A program made the translations under genes and the position numbers. A stretch of 64,000 nucleotides of DNA from Alphaproteobacteria bacterium (GTDB taxonomy: Bacteria > Pseudomonadota > Alphaproteobacteria > JAVJRE01), in NCBI GenBank assembly GCA_040218575.1, contig JAVJRE010000006.1, positions 1 to 64,000 of the forward strand. Reading direction: 5' to 3'. Of this stretch, positions 34,278-43,472 are shown one piece after another. The first letter of the stretch is position 1. The number at the start of each line of letters is the position of its first letter. The notes under the pieces were generated by a model. The model had not been told where the DNA came from. It did no database searches and saw only the letters and a list, made by a program, of their open reading frames with translations.

Positions 34278-35792
34278 CTAGTTGCGTCCGCTGTCGCCGG
34301 TGCCGCCGGTGGCCGCGGCGGGTGGCAGGGATGACGCGGGATCGGCCTTGCCAGACTTGACGCCGGTCTTGGCTTCGGACGCGGCACCGGACGCGATGGG
34401 CGCGGCCGGGACCGTTGACGGGGCGTCGGCGGTCACGAAGTCGGTCAGGGATTCGCCTATGCCAAGGGCCGCTACCGCAGCGGCCACCTCCCCATCGAGC
34501 CGCGCGGCGGTGGCCGCGTTGATCGCCCGGCGGGCCCGGCGAACGGACGGCGTCAGCACCTGATCGGCCAGGCGGTCCACGCCGTCGAGCTGTTCCGGCG
34601 AGGGAGCGAACAGCGGTGCCTGGCGCAGGGCGGCGGTGGCCGTGCGGTTGAGCAGCAGAGCATAGCGCCACCAGTAATAGGCCTGGTCGGCATCGGCGGT
34701 GCCGCCGTGATGGCCTTCATTCACTTCGGCGTTCAGGATCACCGCCGTGAAACTGCCCCGGGCGGCGGCCTCGGCCAGCCAGAAGTGAGCGACGGGGCTG
34801 ACCGGCGCACCAGCCACGGCGCGGCGACCGGACACGGCGAAAACCGGAGTCATGGAATCCGCCCAGGTATCGGCCAGCGCAATGACCGCATTCTCCTCGC
34901 CATAGCGGGCGAGCTCCAGCAACACGGCGCGGCGACAGCCGCGACTGCGCAACCGGCACTCCGCCGCGAACGAGTCGGCCGCCGCGGTATAGGCGGCGGC
35001 AAAGCGCGCCGCTGCCGCATCATCGACCGGCGGATCGAGAACCAGCCCCTGGGCCAGATTGTGCCGGGCGATAAGCGACGGCACCTGAGCCATGGCCTGC
35101 TGACGGGTCATGCCGGAGCGGAGTGTGGGGTCGCGCAGCAGAGCGAGCAGCGCGAAATCCGCCGGCAGCACCGCTTCGCCGCCGTCACTGCGCAGAATGG
35201 ACGGCAACGACCCCACCGTGTGATTGAAGAAGCCGACCGCGTGCAGAAGCTCGTGCGCCGTGCATTCCGGCCACAGCGCCTCGGGAATATCGGCGCGGCC
35301 GACCACCAGCGGCGAGGCGACGCCGCGGATGCGCACGGTGACGCAGGAGAAACCCGGATCCAGCTCGCGCAACCGTCCGTCGCGACCGGAGAGGGACACC
35401 GGCAACAGGGTGACGCCCGACCGCTTGCCGCCGGCCGACCCGCCGGCCGCGCCGGCGACGGCGCCCGGAGCCGGCCGGTCGAGACCGAGGGTGTCGCGGG
35501 CCACCTCCAGCAGGGCGATGAAGCGGCCAAGCGCGGCGCGGTCGCCGGCGGCATCCACCGGCACGAAGGAGAGCGGCCCGTCGAGCCGCGCCAGCGGGCG
35601 TATCTCGTCATGCTCGTCTTCCTCGAAGAACGCCAGCCACTCGAACAGCGCCGCCAGATGGCGGGCCTCGGGCGTGACGGACGGAGTGGCGGCAGCGGAC
35701 TGGGCGCGAGCCTCGATGGTTGCGGCAACCAAAAGAGCCAGGATCAGCAGGCTGGCAGCGGCGAAGCGCGTGACGTGGCGTACAGAGAGCAT
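34278..35792 (-). CDS. Secreted DUF2927-like protein with an HExxH motif
   Basis: This 504-residue protein has a signal peptide (hydrophobic residues 10-30, ending EARA). The central region resembles DUF2927, a family of exported proteins with a conserved Cys-Glu-Glu segment before a Gly. Here that segment reads C177-TAHELLHAVGFFNH. It therefore contains HELLH (180-184), the zinc-binding HExxH core of many metallopeptidases, and a histidine at 191 that could be a third ligand. The C-terminal part carries helical, Sel1-like segments (FWLAEAAARGSF, AYYWWRYALLL) and ends in an Ala/Pro/Ser-rich tail. Peptidase activity is an inference. It is convergent with the quinone reductase gene. Confidence 0.7.
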   Translation of the reverse strand: MLSVRHVTRFAAASLLILALLVAATIEARAQSAAATPSVTPEARHLAALFEWLAFFEEDEHDEIRPLARLDGPLSFVPVDAAGDRAALGRFIALLEVARDTLGLDRPAPGAVAGAAGGSAGGKRSGVTLLPVSLSGRDGRLRELDPGFSCVTVRIRGVASPLVVGRADIPEALWPECTAHELLHAVGFFNHTVGSLPSILRSDGGEAVLPADFALLALLRDPTLRSGMTRQQAMAQVPSLIARHNLAQGLVLDPPVDDAAAARFAAAYTAAADSFAAECRLRSRGCRRAVLLELARYGEENAVIALADTWADSMTPVFAVSGRRAVAGAPVSPVAHFWLAEAAARGSFTAVILNAEVNEGHHGGTADADQAYYWWRYALLLNRTATAALRQAPLFAPSPEQLDGVDRLADQVLTPSVRRARRAINAATAARLDGEVAAAVAALGIGESLTDFVTADAPSTVPAAPIASGAASEAKTGVKSGKADPASSLPPAAATGGTGDSGRN

Positions 35793-35885
35793 GGAACCGG
35801 CAACGGTTGTGGTCCGGTTCAGCCTGTCACAACCGCCGGTTCAGGGCCAAGCCAGTGATCCGCAAAGATGTGTGAAGACAGGATT

Positions 35886-36887
35886 TCAGAGGCTCTGACT
35901 TTCCCGCCACGCCAGCAGGGTCGCCACCGCCTCCACGGTCAGCAGGCCGGACCAGGCGGTGTGCGCCATGGCCCACAGGTCCGCATTGACCTCGGCCCAT
36001 GACCAGCGCGGCCGCCACAGGCCTGCGGGGTCCTGCTCCGCCAGCAGATGGTCCAGGTTGCGGGCGATGAGGTCGGCCGGCACGGCGCCGGCAAGAGGGT
36101 GGTCAGAGGTGGTCAACACGTCCAGCGGGCGCAGGCCATAGCCGGACCATTTGGCCGGATCGGGTTCAATGGTTCGCGGCAGCAGGTGGTTCAGGCGCCC
36201 GGCGAGGCGAAGCCTGAGTGATTCCTCGGCGCCGTCGCCGCCGGGATGGGCCGTCACAGCCTGCAACAGCCGGGCGGCGCACAGCATCTCGTGCATTTCC
36301 ATTTCGTCGCGCCGCGTTTCTATGGCCGCCGTGGCGCGGGCGGCGGCCTCGCCGGCACATCCCGCCGGCAGATCCTGCGGCCGGTGCGCCGCATGAGCCA
36401 GCAGGTGGGCCGCCACTTCAGCCGCCGGATTGATATGACCGCCGGCGAAACGGACCTGAAGTTCGCGGAGCGACGCCGCCTGCCACCACGGGGCGGAGCG
36501 ATCCGCCGCCGGCAGGCGCGGGCGGATCCACCAGGCGCTGATGCGCCGGTCACAGGCCCCGGCCAGATAGCCGATGGCCGCGGTGCGCAGGGGATGCTCC
36601 GCCGGCACCCCCGCCAGATCGGCCAGGCGCAGGGCGACGGTGGTGTCGAGAACGCTGGACCACGGATCAAAGGCGTCCGGCTCCATGGCGTGGCCGAAAC
36701 CGCCATCGGCATTGCGACAGGCCATGAGGCCGGCGATGACCGGGGCAAGCGGTGCGGCGGGATCAATCAGCCGGGCGAGGAGGGCGCGGGCCAGCGGCGT
36801 ACCATGGCGGGCCAGCCCATCACGGGCGCGAACGACGGCCTTCGCCACGGCGGCGGGATCGGCAGCGGGGAGCAGCGGTTCGGCCAT
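35886..36887 (-). CDS. Hypothetical protein with prenyltransferase/squalene-cyclase-like helical repeats
   Basis: This 333-residue protein is not firmly recognised. Its NADGGFGHAMEPD segment resembles the 'DGGFG' repeats of the alpha/alpha toroid shared by terpenoid cyclases and prenyltransferases. The rest is helical, with aromatic pairs (WWIRPRLP, WSGYGLRPLDV, WRPRWSWAEVNADLW). It lacks a visible DxDD or DDxxD catalytic motif, so it may not be a cyclase. The ATG at 36887 is preferred to a TTG at 36917. It is divergent from the TauE/SafE gene. Confidence 0.65.
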   Translation of the reverse strand: MAEPLLPAADPAAVAKAVVRARDGLARHGTPLARALLARLIDPAAPLAPVIAGLMACRNADGGFGHAMEPDAFDPWSSVLDTTVALRLADLAGVPAEHPLRTAAIGYLAGACDRRISAWWIRPRLPAADRSAPWWQAASLRELQVRFAGGHINPAAEVAAHLLAHAAHRPQDLPAGCAGEAAARATAAIETRRDEMEMHEMLCAARLLQAVTAHPGGDGAEESLRLRLAGRLNHLLPRTIEPDPAKWSGYGLRPLDVLTTSDHPLAGAVPADLIARNLDHLLAEQDPAGLWRPRWSWAEVNADLWAMAHTAWSGLLTVEAVATLLAWRESQSL

Positions 36888-36997
36888 GGCGACAAGTCTG
36901 GACTGGCCGGCGCGCAATGACCAGCATGGCGCGCCATGGGCACAGGATATTTCGCCACTCCGCCGGCCGGCCCGGATGCGGTCGTAAAGGCCGCCAC

Positions 36998-37771
36998 ATG
37001 AGCGCCGACTGGCTGGCCGGCCTGACCGTTCTGCTGCCCGATGCGGTGCCGCCGCTGTGGGGACTGGTCTTCGTCATTGCCGCCTTCTTCACCTCGGCCC
37101 TGACGGCGGCGGCGGGGCTCGGCGGCGGCGTCAGCCTGATCGCCATCATGCTGATGGCGCCCCTGTCGCCGGCGGTGGTGATCCCGGTGCATGGGGTGGT
37201 GCAGCTCGGCTCCAATGCCGGGCGCACGCTGATCATGGGCCGCCACATCGCCTGGCCCATCCTGCTGCTGTTCGTCGCCGGGGCGGCGGTCGGCGCCGTC
37301 GTCGGGGCGCAGATGGTGGTCGCCCTGAACAAGGTGTGGCTGCAACTGGCGCTTGGCCTGTTCATCCTGTGGGCGGTGTGGACGCCGAAACTGAAGCCGC
37401 GGACCATGCCGCTGTGGGGCATGGCGCCGGCCGGCGCCGCCACCACTTTCGCCAGCATGTTCCTCGGCTCCACCGGACCGCTGGTGGCGGTGCTTCTCAA
37501 CGCCGAGACGCTGGGCCGGTTCCGCACGGTGGCCACCTTCGCTGGCCAGATGACGGCGCAGCACGGCCTGAAGGTAGCCGCTTTCGGCCTGGTGGGCTTC
37601 GCCTATGGCGAGTGGCTGGCCCTGATGGCGGCCATGGTGGGCATGGGCTTCCTCGGCACCCTGGCCGGGCGCTGGCTGCTGGGCCGCATCCCCGAAGCAT
37701 GGTTCCAGTGGGGCTTCAAGGCGGTCATCACCCTGCTGGCGGCGCGGCTCATTGGCCAGGCGCTGGTGTAG
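36998..37771 (+). CDS. TauE/SafE family sulfite/anion exporter-like permease
   Basis: This 257-residue membrane protein has about eight hydrophobic segments and the typical N-terminal Gly-rich turn AAAGLGGGVSLIAIMLM of the TauE/SafE family, with a second Gly-rich segment in the C-terminal half. Members export sulfite, sulfoacetate or other organic anions. No sulfur-metabolism genes are beside it, so the substrate is open. Confidence 0.88.
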   Translation: MSADWLAGLTVLLPDAVPPLWGLVFVIAAFFTSALTAAAGLGGGVSLIAIMLMAPLSPAVVIPVHGVVQLGSNAGRTLIMGRHIAWPILLLFVAGAAVGAVVGAQMVVALNKVWLQLALGLFILWAVWTPKLKPRTMPLWGMAPAGAATTFASMFLGSTGPLVAVLLNAETLGRFRTVATFAGQMTAQHGLKVAAFGLVGFAYGEWLALMAAMVGMGFLGTLAGRWLLGRIPEAWFQWGFKAVITLLAARLIGQALV

Positions 37772-37788
37772 GGCGCACGGCGCACGGC

Positions 37789-39336
37789 TCAGCCATAAGG
37801 CCTGAGCCCCACCGCGTCCGGCACATCGTCCAGTGGCCATACCGGCCGGCGCACTTTTGTGAACGGCAACCGCGTCAAGTCACGGGTGCACAGGCTGCCG
37901 CTGTCCACCGTAGCGATCTGACGGGCGAGCGGCCCGAAGGCAGCGCGGAAATGGTGCGAGGATTTGACCACCAGAGTGGCACAGGCCGCCGGATCGAGAC
38001 CGAGGCCCGTCACCATGGCGCGATCAAGCATCTGCAGCAGATTGGAATTGACGATGACGATGACGTCGGCGCCATTGTCGCGCCGCAGGCGCACAACCGC
38101 GGTCGGACCGAGCGTGCCGCGAGTGCCGGCATACATGGGGCCGTCATAGGTGAAGGCACCGTCATGCAGGCTCTCGACGGTGGCGTGAACGGATAGCGGC
38201 GGGCCATAAAGCGCCGGGTCAACCTTGCTGCCAAGGATGAGATCGAGGGCCGCGCCGACACCGGCGGCGTGGCAGGCGGCGGCGCATTCGCGATCGCAGA
38301 TGCTGGCGACGAGCGCGTCGCTGCAGCCGGCGTCCAGCAGGGCGGCCAGCGCCCGCACATTGTCGCCATAGCTGCCGCCGCCGGGATTGTCGGTGGAATC
38401 GGCGACGAGCAGCGGTCCCCTGGCGCGGTCGTCCGCGGTTTCGCCGGCGCGGGCATGACGCGCCATTTCCTGTGGCGTCCACATAACCTCTGTCTTGTCC
38501 GCCCGGCTTTGCCAGATGAAGCGCCAGAGATCCCTGCCCAGCGCATCGGCGCGCGAAGCACCGCCATGGCGGCTGTCGTCCCAGGTGACGGTGACGCCTG
38601 GCCCGGCGTCGCCGATGTCGGCATAGGTGAAGCCGGCGGCGAGCGAGACGACAAGCAGGCGGTCGTCGGCCGCCACCGCATCGGCCGCCATTTCCAGCGC
38701 CGTGGTCATGGGCGGAGACTGGGTGCGGCCATGATTGAGACCGTCCAGCGCGGCGCCGCGATAGAGCCGGGTGTGCGGCCGGATCTCGCCGGCCATGGCG
38801 CGATGAACCAGGCGTGACGCCTCCTGCGCCACCTCGCGGGCGTCCACGTGGGGATACGTGCGATAGCACAGGACGATGTCGGCGTGGCGGGCCATGGCCT
38901 CGGTCAGGTTGGCATGCAGGTCAAGGGTGATGGCCACCGGTACGCCGGGACGCAAGCGCTGGCGCAGGCGGGCCAGAAGATCACCCTCCGCATCCTCCAC
39001 GCCATCGCACACCATGGCGCCGTGCAGGCCCAGCACCACCCCGTCGATGGTGGAATCGGCCGCATCAAGAATACGCCCCGACAGATGTTCCCAGGCCGCC
39101 GCGGTGACCAGCCCCGACGGGGTGGCGGAGGCGGCAATCGTAGGAACCAGAGTCCAGCCGTGCTGCAGGGCGACGTCCTGAACGCCGGCCAGCTCGCTGG
39201 CGGTGCCGGCAAGCGCCGCCAGGCTTTCATCACTTTCCAGATACTGGCGGGCGCGAAAGGCGGCGAGCGGTGTGGCCACCCGGCTGAAGGTGTTGGTTTC
39301 GTGCTGCAGTTCACCGGTCAGAACACGGAAGGCCAT
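37789..39336 (-). CDS. M81 family metallopeptidase (MlrC-like)
   Basis: This 515-residue protein matches the M81/MlrC family, first known from microcystin breakdown. Markers are the N-terminal GELQHETNTFS, the GLHGAMV segment, DLHANLTEAM (likely metal ligands), CYRTYPHVD and the GGGSYGDN block. In most bacteria these enzymes are of unknown substrate and often lie near amino-acid or peptide catabolic genes. The gene is convergent with the TauE gene and divergent from the glutathione transferase gene. Confidence 0.9.
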   Translation of the reverse strand: MAFRVLTGELQHETNTFSRVATPLAAFRARQYLESDESLAALAGTASELAGVQDVALQHGWTLVPTIAASATPSGLVTAAAWEHLSGRILDAADSTIDGVVLGLHGAMVCDGVEDAEGDLLARLRQRLRPGVPVAITLDLHANLTEAMARHADIVLCYRTYPHVDAREVAQEASRLVHRAMAGEIRPHTRLYRGAALDGLNHGRTQSPPMTTALEMAADAVAADDRLLVVSLAAGFTYADIGDAGPGVTVTWDDSRHGGASRADALGRDLWRFIWQSRADKTEVMWTPQEMARHARAGETADDRARGPLLVADSTDNPGGGSYGDNVRALAALLDAGCSDALVASICDRECAAACHAAGVGAALDLILGSKVDPALYGPPLSVHATVESLHDGAFTYDGPMYAGTRGTLGPTAVVRLRRDNGADVIVIVNSNLLQMLDRAMVTGLGLDPAACATLVVKSSHHFRAAFGPLARQIATVDSGSLCTRDLTRLPFTKVRRPVWPLDDVPDAVGLRPYG

Positions 39337-39420
39337 GGCGACACCGCCGTCTTTTCAGGGTCCCGGAAAATGACGATGCTAGACCGGATTGCCCGTCCCG
39401 CCACCCCCGGAGGCCATCCC

Positions 39421-40059
39421 ATGGCAAGCCCAGACAAGACACCCGACCTCACGCTCTATCATCACCCGCATTCACGCAGCCCCATAGTCCGCTGGATGCT
39501 GGAAGAGGTGGGCCAGCCCTATGCCATTAAACTGATGGATCTGGCGGCGGGCGATCAGCGGAAACCGGATTTTCTCAAGCTCAACACCATGGGCAAGATC
39601 CCGCTGCTGGTGGCCGACGGCGTGCCCATCGCCGAAGGGCCGGCGATCTGCCTGTGGCTGGCCGACCGCTTTCCGGCGAAGGGGCTGGCGCCGGCGCCGG
39701 ATGCGCCAGACCGCGGGCCCTGTCTGCGCTGGCTGTTCTTTTCCGGCAGTGTGCTGGAGCCGGCCCTGATGGACGCCCACCACCAGCGCGAGTCGCCACC
39801 GGCTCAGGCCGGCTGGGGCGATCTGGAGCGCGTGCTGAACACCCTCGAGGAAGGGCTGGCGAAGCACGGCGAATGGCTGCTGCCGCGCTTTTCCGCCGCC
39901 GATGTGATGATCGGTTCGGGCCTGCGCTTCGCCATGATGTTCGGCATGCTGGAGAAGAGGAAGAGCTTCACCGATTATGTGGCGCGGCTGGAGGCGCGAC
40001 CGGCGCTGCAGCGCACGCTGGCGAAAGACGCGGCACTGCTCGAAGCAAAACCGGCCTAG
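39421..40059 (+). CDS. Glutathione S-transferase family protein
   Basis: This 212-residue protein has the N-terminal thioredoxin-like domain with a possible catalytic serine in HHPHSRSPIVRWMLEE and the GSH-binding KIPLLV...GVPIAEGPAICLWLAD region. A helical C-terminal domain follows (RFSAADVMIGSGLRFA). It may conjugate or reduce hydrophobic electrophiles; the substrate is unknown. Its stop codon shares a CTAG with that of the convergent aminotransferase gene. Confidence 0.9.
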   Translation: MASPDKTPDLTLYHHPHSRSPIVRWMLEEVGQPYAIKLMDLAAGDQRKPDFLKLNTMGKIPLLVADGVPIAEGPAICLWLADRFPAKGLAPAPDAPDRGPCLRWLFFSGSVLEPALMDAHHQRESPPAQAGWGDLERVLNTLEEGLAKHGEWLLPRFSAADVMIGSGLRFAMMFGMLEKRKSFTDYVARLEARPALQRTLAKDAALLEAKPA

Positions 40060-41435
40060 AGGTCGCCATCGGCCCGCAACATGCGCAACGCATCGGCGAA
40101 GGCGGCCACGGTGGCGGCCACGTCCTCCTGGCTGTGGGCCAGGGTGAAGAGGCCGCCGGGCCAGCCCGACGGATCGATGCCGCCCAGATAGAGCGCCAGC
40201 CGCAGCTTGCGCATGAGCTCCGGCGGTTTGGTCGCCAGCACGGCGCGGCTCAACGCCTCTGGCGCGAAGCCGTCAGGGTCGCTGACCGGGTGCTCCGGAT
40301 TGAGAAAGATGTGGAAGGCGGAATAACGGCCATAGCAGGCCCATGGCGTCGCCGTGTCGCGGAACAGCCGGTTGAGGCCATGGCGCAGATCCGCCGCCAG
40401 CCGGTTGACGTGGTCGCAGGCGCCGGTGGTCGGGATCAGCTCCAGGGTGGTGGCGCCGGCGGCGGCGGCCAGCGGATTGCCGTTGAAGGTTCCCGGATGG
40501 TAGATGCGTTCAAACCCCTGCCGCGCCGCGGCGTCATAATCCAGTCGCTCCATGAGCTCGTGGCGGCCGCCGATGGCACCGCCAGGCAGACCACCGGCAA
40601 CGATCTTGGCCCAGCAGGTGAGATCGGGAATGACACCTTCGGCCTCCTGCAGGCCACCGGGAGCGCAGCGGAAGCCGGTAATCACTTCATCGAAGATGAG
40701 CAGGCTGCCGGCTTTCTCCGTGGCGTCCCGCAGAAAATGCAGGAAGTCGCTCTGGATCGGCACCTGGCCGGTGGTGGAGCCGAGCGGCTCCAGAATGACC
40801 GCCGCCACACGGCCGGTGGCCAGCGCCTCGGCGACCGCCTGACGGTCGTTGGGATCCACCAGCAAGGCATTGGCGGTGGCCCCGGAGGTGACGCCCGGCG
40901 CCGGCGACAGATCGAAGTGCGAGCCATAGCCGGCCACCATTTCATCGTGCCAGCCGTGGAAGTGGCCGCGAAAGCGCAGCACCTTGTCACGGCCGGTGGC
41001 GGCGCGGGCGATGCGCACGGCCAGCAGGGTGGCTTCCGTGCCGGAGGCGACGAAGCGCACCCGCTCCGCCGCCGGCACCAGGGCCTGAATCGCCTGGCCC
41101 CAGCGAATCTCCCAGCGGTGATTGCCGTTCATGTGGGTGCCGTGGGCCAGGGCGTCGGCCACGGCGGTCTGCACCTCCGGCCGGTTGTGGCCCAGAATCA
41201 GCGCGCCATGGCCGGCGAAATAGTCGATGTAGCGACGGTCATCCGCATCCCATTTGTGAGCACCGGCGGCGCGTTCGATATAGGGGCCGTAGGGCTGGAC
41301 ATAGCGGGAGTCATGGACCACGCCGGAGGGGAAAAGGCGCCGCGCCTCGGCGGCCAGGGCGGCGGACTTCGGCGTCGCCGCCAGCCAGTCGCGGTCGATG
41401 GCCGAGTTGGTGGCGGCGACAGGCCCGTCGCTCAT
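40056..41435 (-). CDS. Class III pyridoxal-phosphate aminotransferase (glutamate-1-semialdehyde aminomutase-like)
   Basis: This 459-residue PLP enzyme has the class III pattern: the FVASGTEATLLAVRIAR phosphate-binding region, D249 in FDEVITGFR, and the Schiff-base lysine K277 in CWAKIVAGGLPGGAIGG. The last motif resembles glutamate-1-semialdehyde 2,1-aminomutase and related beta- or D-amino-acid transaminases. Its start overlaps the stop of the N-carbamoyl-amino-acid hydrolase gene by ATGA, so the two form an operon. That pairing suggests that the product of the hydrolase (a free amino acid) is the substrate here; this is inference. Confidence 0.9.
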   Translation of the reverse strand: MSDGPVAATNSAIDRDWLAATPKSAALAAEARRLFPSGVVHDSRYVQPYGPYIERAAGAHKWDADDRRYIDYFAGHGALILGHNRPEVQTAVADALAHGTHMNGNHRWEIRWGQAIQALVPAAERVRFVASGTEATLLAVRIARAATGRDKVLRFRGHFHGWHDEMVAGYGSHFDLSPAPGVTSGATANALLVDPNDRQAVAEALATGRVAAVILEPLGSTTGQVPIQSDFLHFLRDATEKAGSLLIFDEVITGFRCAPGGLQEAEGVIPDLTCWAKIVAGGLPGGAIGGRHELMERLDYDAAARQGFERIYHPGTFNGNPLAAAAGATTLELIPTTGACDHVNRLAADLRHGLNRLFRDTATPWACYGRYSAFHIFLNPEHPVSDPDGFAPEALSRAVLATKPPELMRKLRLALYLGGIDPSGWPGGLFTLAHSQEDVAATVAAFADALRMLRADGDL

Positions 41436-42373
41436 GGGTCGGCTCCGGTCTGGCCGGTGATCGGTTCATAGGCGGCGGGCTGCCGGTTGGTGGCGAAGTC
41501 GAAGAAGGTCTTGTAGCGGCGCGCCAGGGTCAGGTCGGCGTCGTGGGTAATCACCTCATCGCCCTGGCTGGTGGTCATGGCCACCACCTCGCCGGAGGGG
41601 GCGATGATGGTGGAGACGCCGAGCATGGGCACGTCGCCCTCGACGCCCGCCTTGGCGGCGGCGGCGATCCACAGGCCGTTCTCATAGGCCCCGGCCTGCA
41701 TGGAGACCAGGTGGTGAAAGCCGCGCAAATGGTTCATCTCCGGATAGTCCGGCAGTTGCACCGGCGTATTGAAGCCGAGCCCGACCACCTCCGCCCCCTT
41801 GAGCCCCAGCACGCGCCATGTCTCTGACCAGCGGCGGTCATTGCAGATGGCCAGGCCGATGCGGGTGCCAAGCAGCGGCCAGACGGGAAAGCCCTTGTCG
41901 CCAAAACGGAAGTAGCGCTTCTCCATGTGCTGCACCGGCAGGCCCGCCACCGGCTCGATGGTGCCCGGCACGTGCACCTTGCGGTAGGTGCCGGTGACCC
42001 GCGCCTGATCATCCACCAGAGCCATGGTGTTGTAGTGGCGCGGATCGTCGCCGGGCTGACTGTGATCGGCCCGTTCGCCATAGCCCAGCGCAAAGGCGGT
42101 GCCCAGCGCGCGCGCCCGCTCGAACAAGGGCTGCACATCCGGGTTCGGCATATCGCTCTCGAAACAGGCGTCCAGCTCCGCCGGATCATTGATCACCCAG
42201 CGGGGAAAGAAGGTGGTGAGCGCGATTTCCGGAAAGACGCAGAAGCGCGCGCCGCGCGCCGCCGCCGTTTCCAGCAGGCTGACCAGGCGGGCGACGGTGT
42301 CGCGCTTGGGCGTGCCGCGCTCGACCGGTCCCATCTGGCAGACGGCAATGACGAGACGGTCGGCGGCGGCCAT
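41432..42373 (-). CDS. N-carbamoyl-D-amino acid hydrolase-like nitrilase
   Basis: This 313-residue member of the nitrilase superfamily has the full catalytic triad: E49 (FPEIAL), K132 (TYRKVHVPG) and C177 (AICNDRRW). These positions and the GLAICNDRRW-ETWRVLGLKG context closely match D-carbamoylases, which hydrolyse N-carbamoyl-D-amino acids to the free acid. GGGAG upstream supports the ATG at 42373. No hydantoinase gene lies beside it. It is translationally coupled to the downstream aminotransferase. Confidence 0.9.
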   Translation of the reverse strand: MAAADRLVIAVCQMGPVERGTPKRDTVARLVSLLETAAARGARFCVFPEIALTTFFPRWVINDPAELDACFESDMPNPDVQPLFERARALGTAFALGYGERADHSQPGDDPRHYNTMALVDDQARVTGTYRKVHVPGTIEPVAGLPVQHMEKRYFRFGDKGFPVWPLLGTRIGLAICNDRRWSETWRVLGLKGAEVVGLGFNTPVQLPDYPEMNHLRGFHHLVSMQAGAYENGLWIAAAAKAGVEGDVPMLGVSTIIAPSGEVVAMTTSQGDEVITHDADLTLARRYKTFFDFATNRQPAAYEPITGQTGADP

Positions 42374-42493
42374 GGAGCGACTCCCACAGGCAGGACGAGG
42401 GATGGGACAGGAGCGGACGAGAGGGAAACAGGCGAGGACTTTCGCACGGGGCTGTCGTTGCGCCAAGACGGTCGCCTCTGCGACAATCGGCCC

Positions 42494-42844
42494 ATGGCGA
42501 AAAAAGTCATGCGCGGCGAGCCTGAACTGGCGGCGGCCGATCCCGAAGGCATCATGCGGGCGGCGCTGGCCGGCGCCATGCCGGCGACGCGGGAAAGCCG
42601 CGACCTGCTGATGCCGTGGGCCATCAGCCTGGGTGACGGAGCCAGCCCGGCGGCGGCGGCGAAAATCCTTCTGGCGGCGGACGCGACAGCGAAGATCGTC
42701 GCCGACCCCGACCTGCCGGGCGACGAGGCGTGGCGCGCGGCGGTGCGCGACCTGCTGCGCGAGGTGGCGCGGCATGACCAGGCGCAACTGGCGCCGGGTC
42801 AACGGCGCGGCGGCCGGCGGCGGCGGGCCGAACGGGGCAACTAG
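42494..42844 (+). CDS. Hypothetical protein, 116 residues
   Basis: This Ala-rich protein is not recognised. It is divergent from the carbamoylase gene and 4 bp upstream of a glutathione transferase gene, so it may be co-transcribed with the latter. It has no signal peptide or membrane segment. The C-terminus is Arg-rich (GQRRGGRRRRAERGN), which could bind nucleic acid. Confidence 0.55.
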   Translation: MAKKVMRGEPELAAADPEGIMRAALAGAMPATRESRDLLMPWAISLGDGASPAAAAKILLAADATAKIVADPDLPGDEAWRAAVRDLLREVARHDQAQLAPGQRRGGRRRRAERGN

Positions 42845-42848
42845 AACC

Positions 42849-43472
42849 ATGACGACGCCAGACCCGGCGGCGGGACAGGGCTTCACCCTGTTCGGCGACC
42901 GGCGGTCCGGCAATTGCCTGAAGGTCAGCGCAGTCGCCGACCATCTGGGTCTGGCCTATCGCTGGCACGAGGTGGACATTCTCGCCGGCGAAAGCCGCAC
43001 GGCGGCCTTTCTGGCGCTCAACCCCATGGGGCAGGTGCCGGCGGTGCGTTTCGCCGACGGCCGTACGCTGGCCCAGTCCAACGCCATCATCCGCCACCTG
43101 GCGCGGGGCAGCGACCTGCTGCCGGACGACCCCTATGCGCAGGCGCAAGTGGACGAATGGCTGTTCTGGGAACAGTACAGCCACGAGCCCTACATCGCCG
43201 TGTGCCGCTTTCACATGCTCTATCAGGGCCGTCCGGCCGATGCCCGCGAGCCGTGGCGGGTGGAGCGCGGCGAGGCGGCGCTGGACCTGATGGAACGGCG
43301 GCTGGCGGAGCGGCCATGGCTGGTCGGCGACGGCGCGACAGTGGCGGACGCGGCGCTGCTGGCCTATACGCGGCTGGCCCATGAGGGCGGCTTCGATCTG
43401 GCCGGGCGGCCGGCGGTCCGGGCGTGGATCGACCGGGCGCAGGCGGCGCTGGGCCTGACTGCGGTGGCCTAG
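42849..43472 (+). CDS. Glutathione S-transferase family protein
   Basis: This 207-residue protein shows the GST N-terminal domain (FGDRRSGNCLKVSAVADHLGL, with a likely catalytic serine and nearby cysteine). The conserved NPMGQVPAVRF and LAQSNAIIRHLA blocks contact glutathione. The C-terminal domain contains GDGATVADAALLAYTRLA. It is a second, different GST within 3.4 kb. Its stop codon shares a CTAG with that of the convergent kinase gene. Confidence 0.92.
   Translation: MTTPDPAAGQGFTLFGDRRSGNCLKVSAVADHLGLAYRWHEVDILAGESRTAAFLALNPMGQVPAVRFADGRTLAQSNAIIRHLARGSDLLPDDPYAQAQVDEWLFWEQYSHEPYIAVCRFHMLYQGRPADAREPWRVERGEAALDLMERRLAERPWLVGDGATVADAALLAYTRLAHEGGFDLAGRPAVRAWIDRAQAALGLTAVA

Noticed and set aside
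35886-36887. Assigning squalene-hopene cyclase activity to the helical-repeat protein
   Set aside because: It has a DGGFG-like repeat but no visible DxDD catalytic motif, is far shorter than hopene cyclases, and has no hpn genes nearby.
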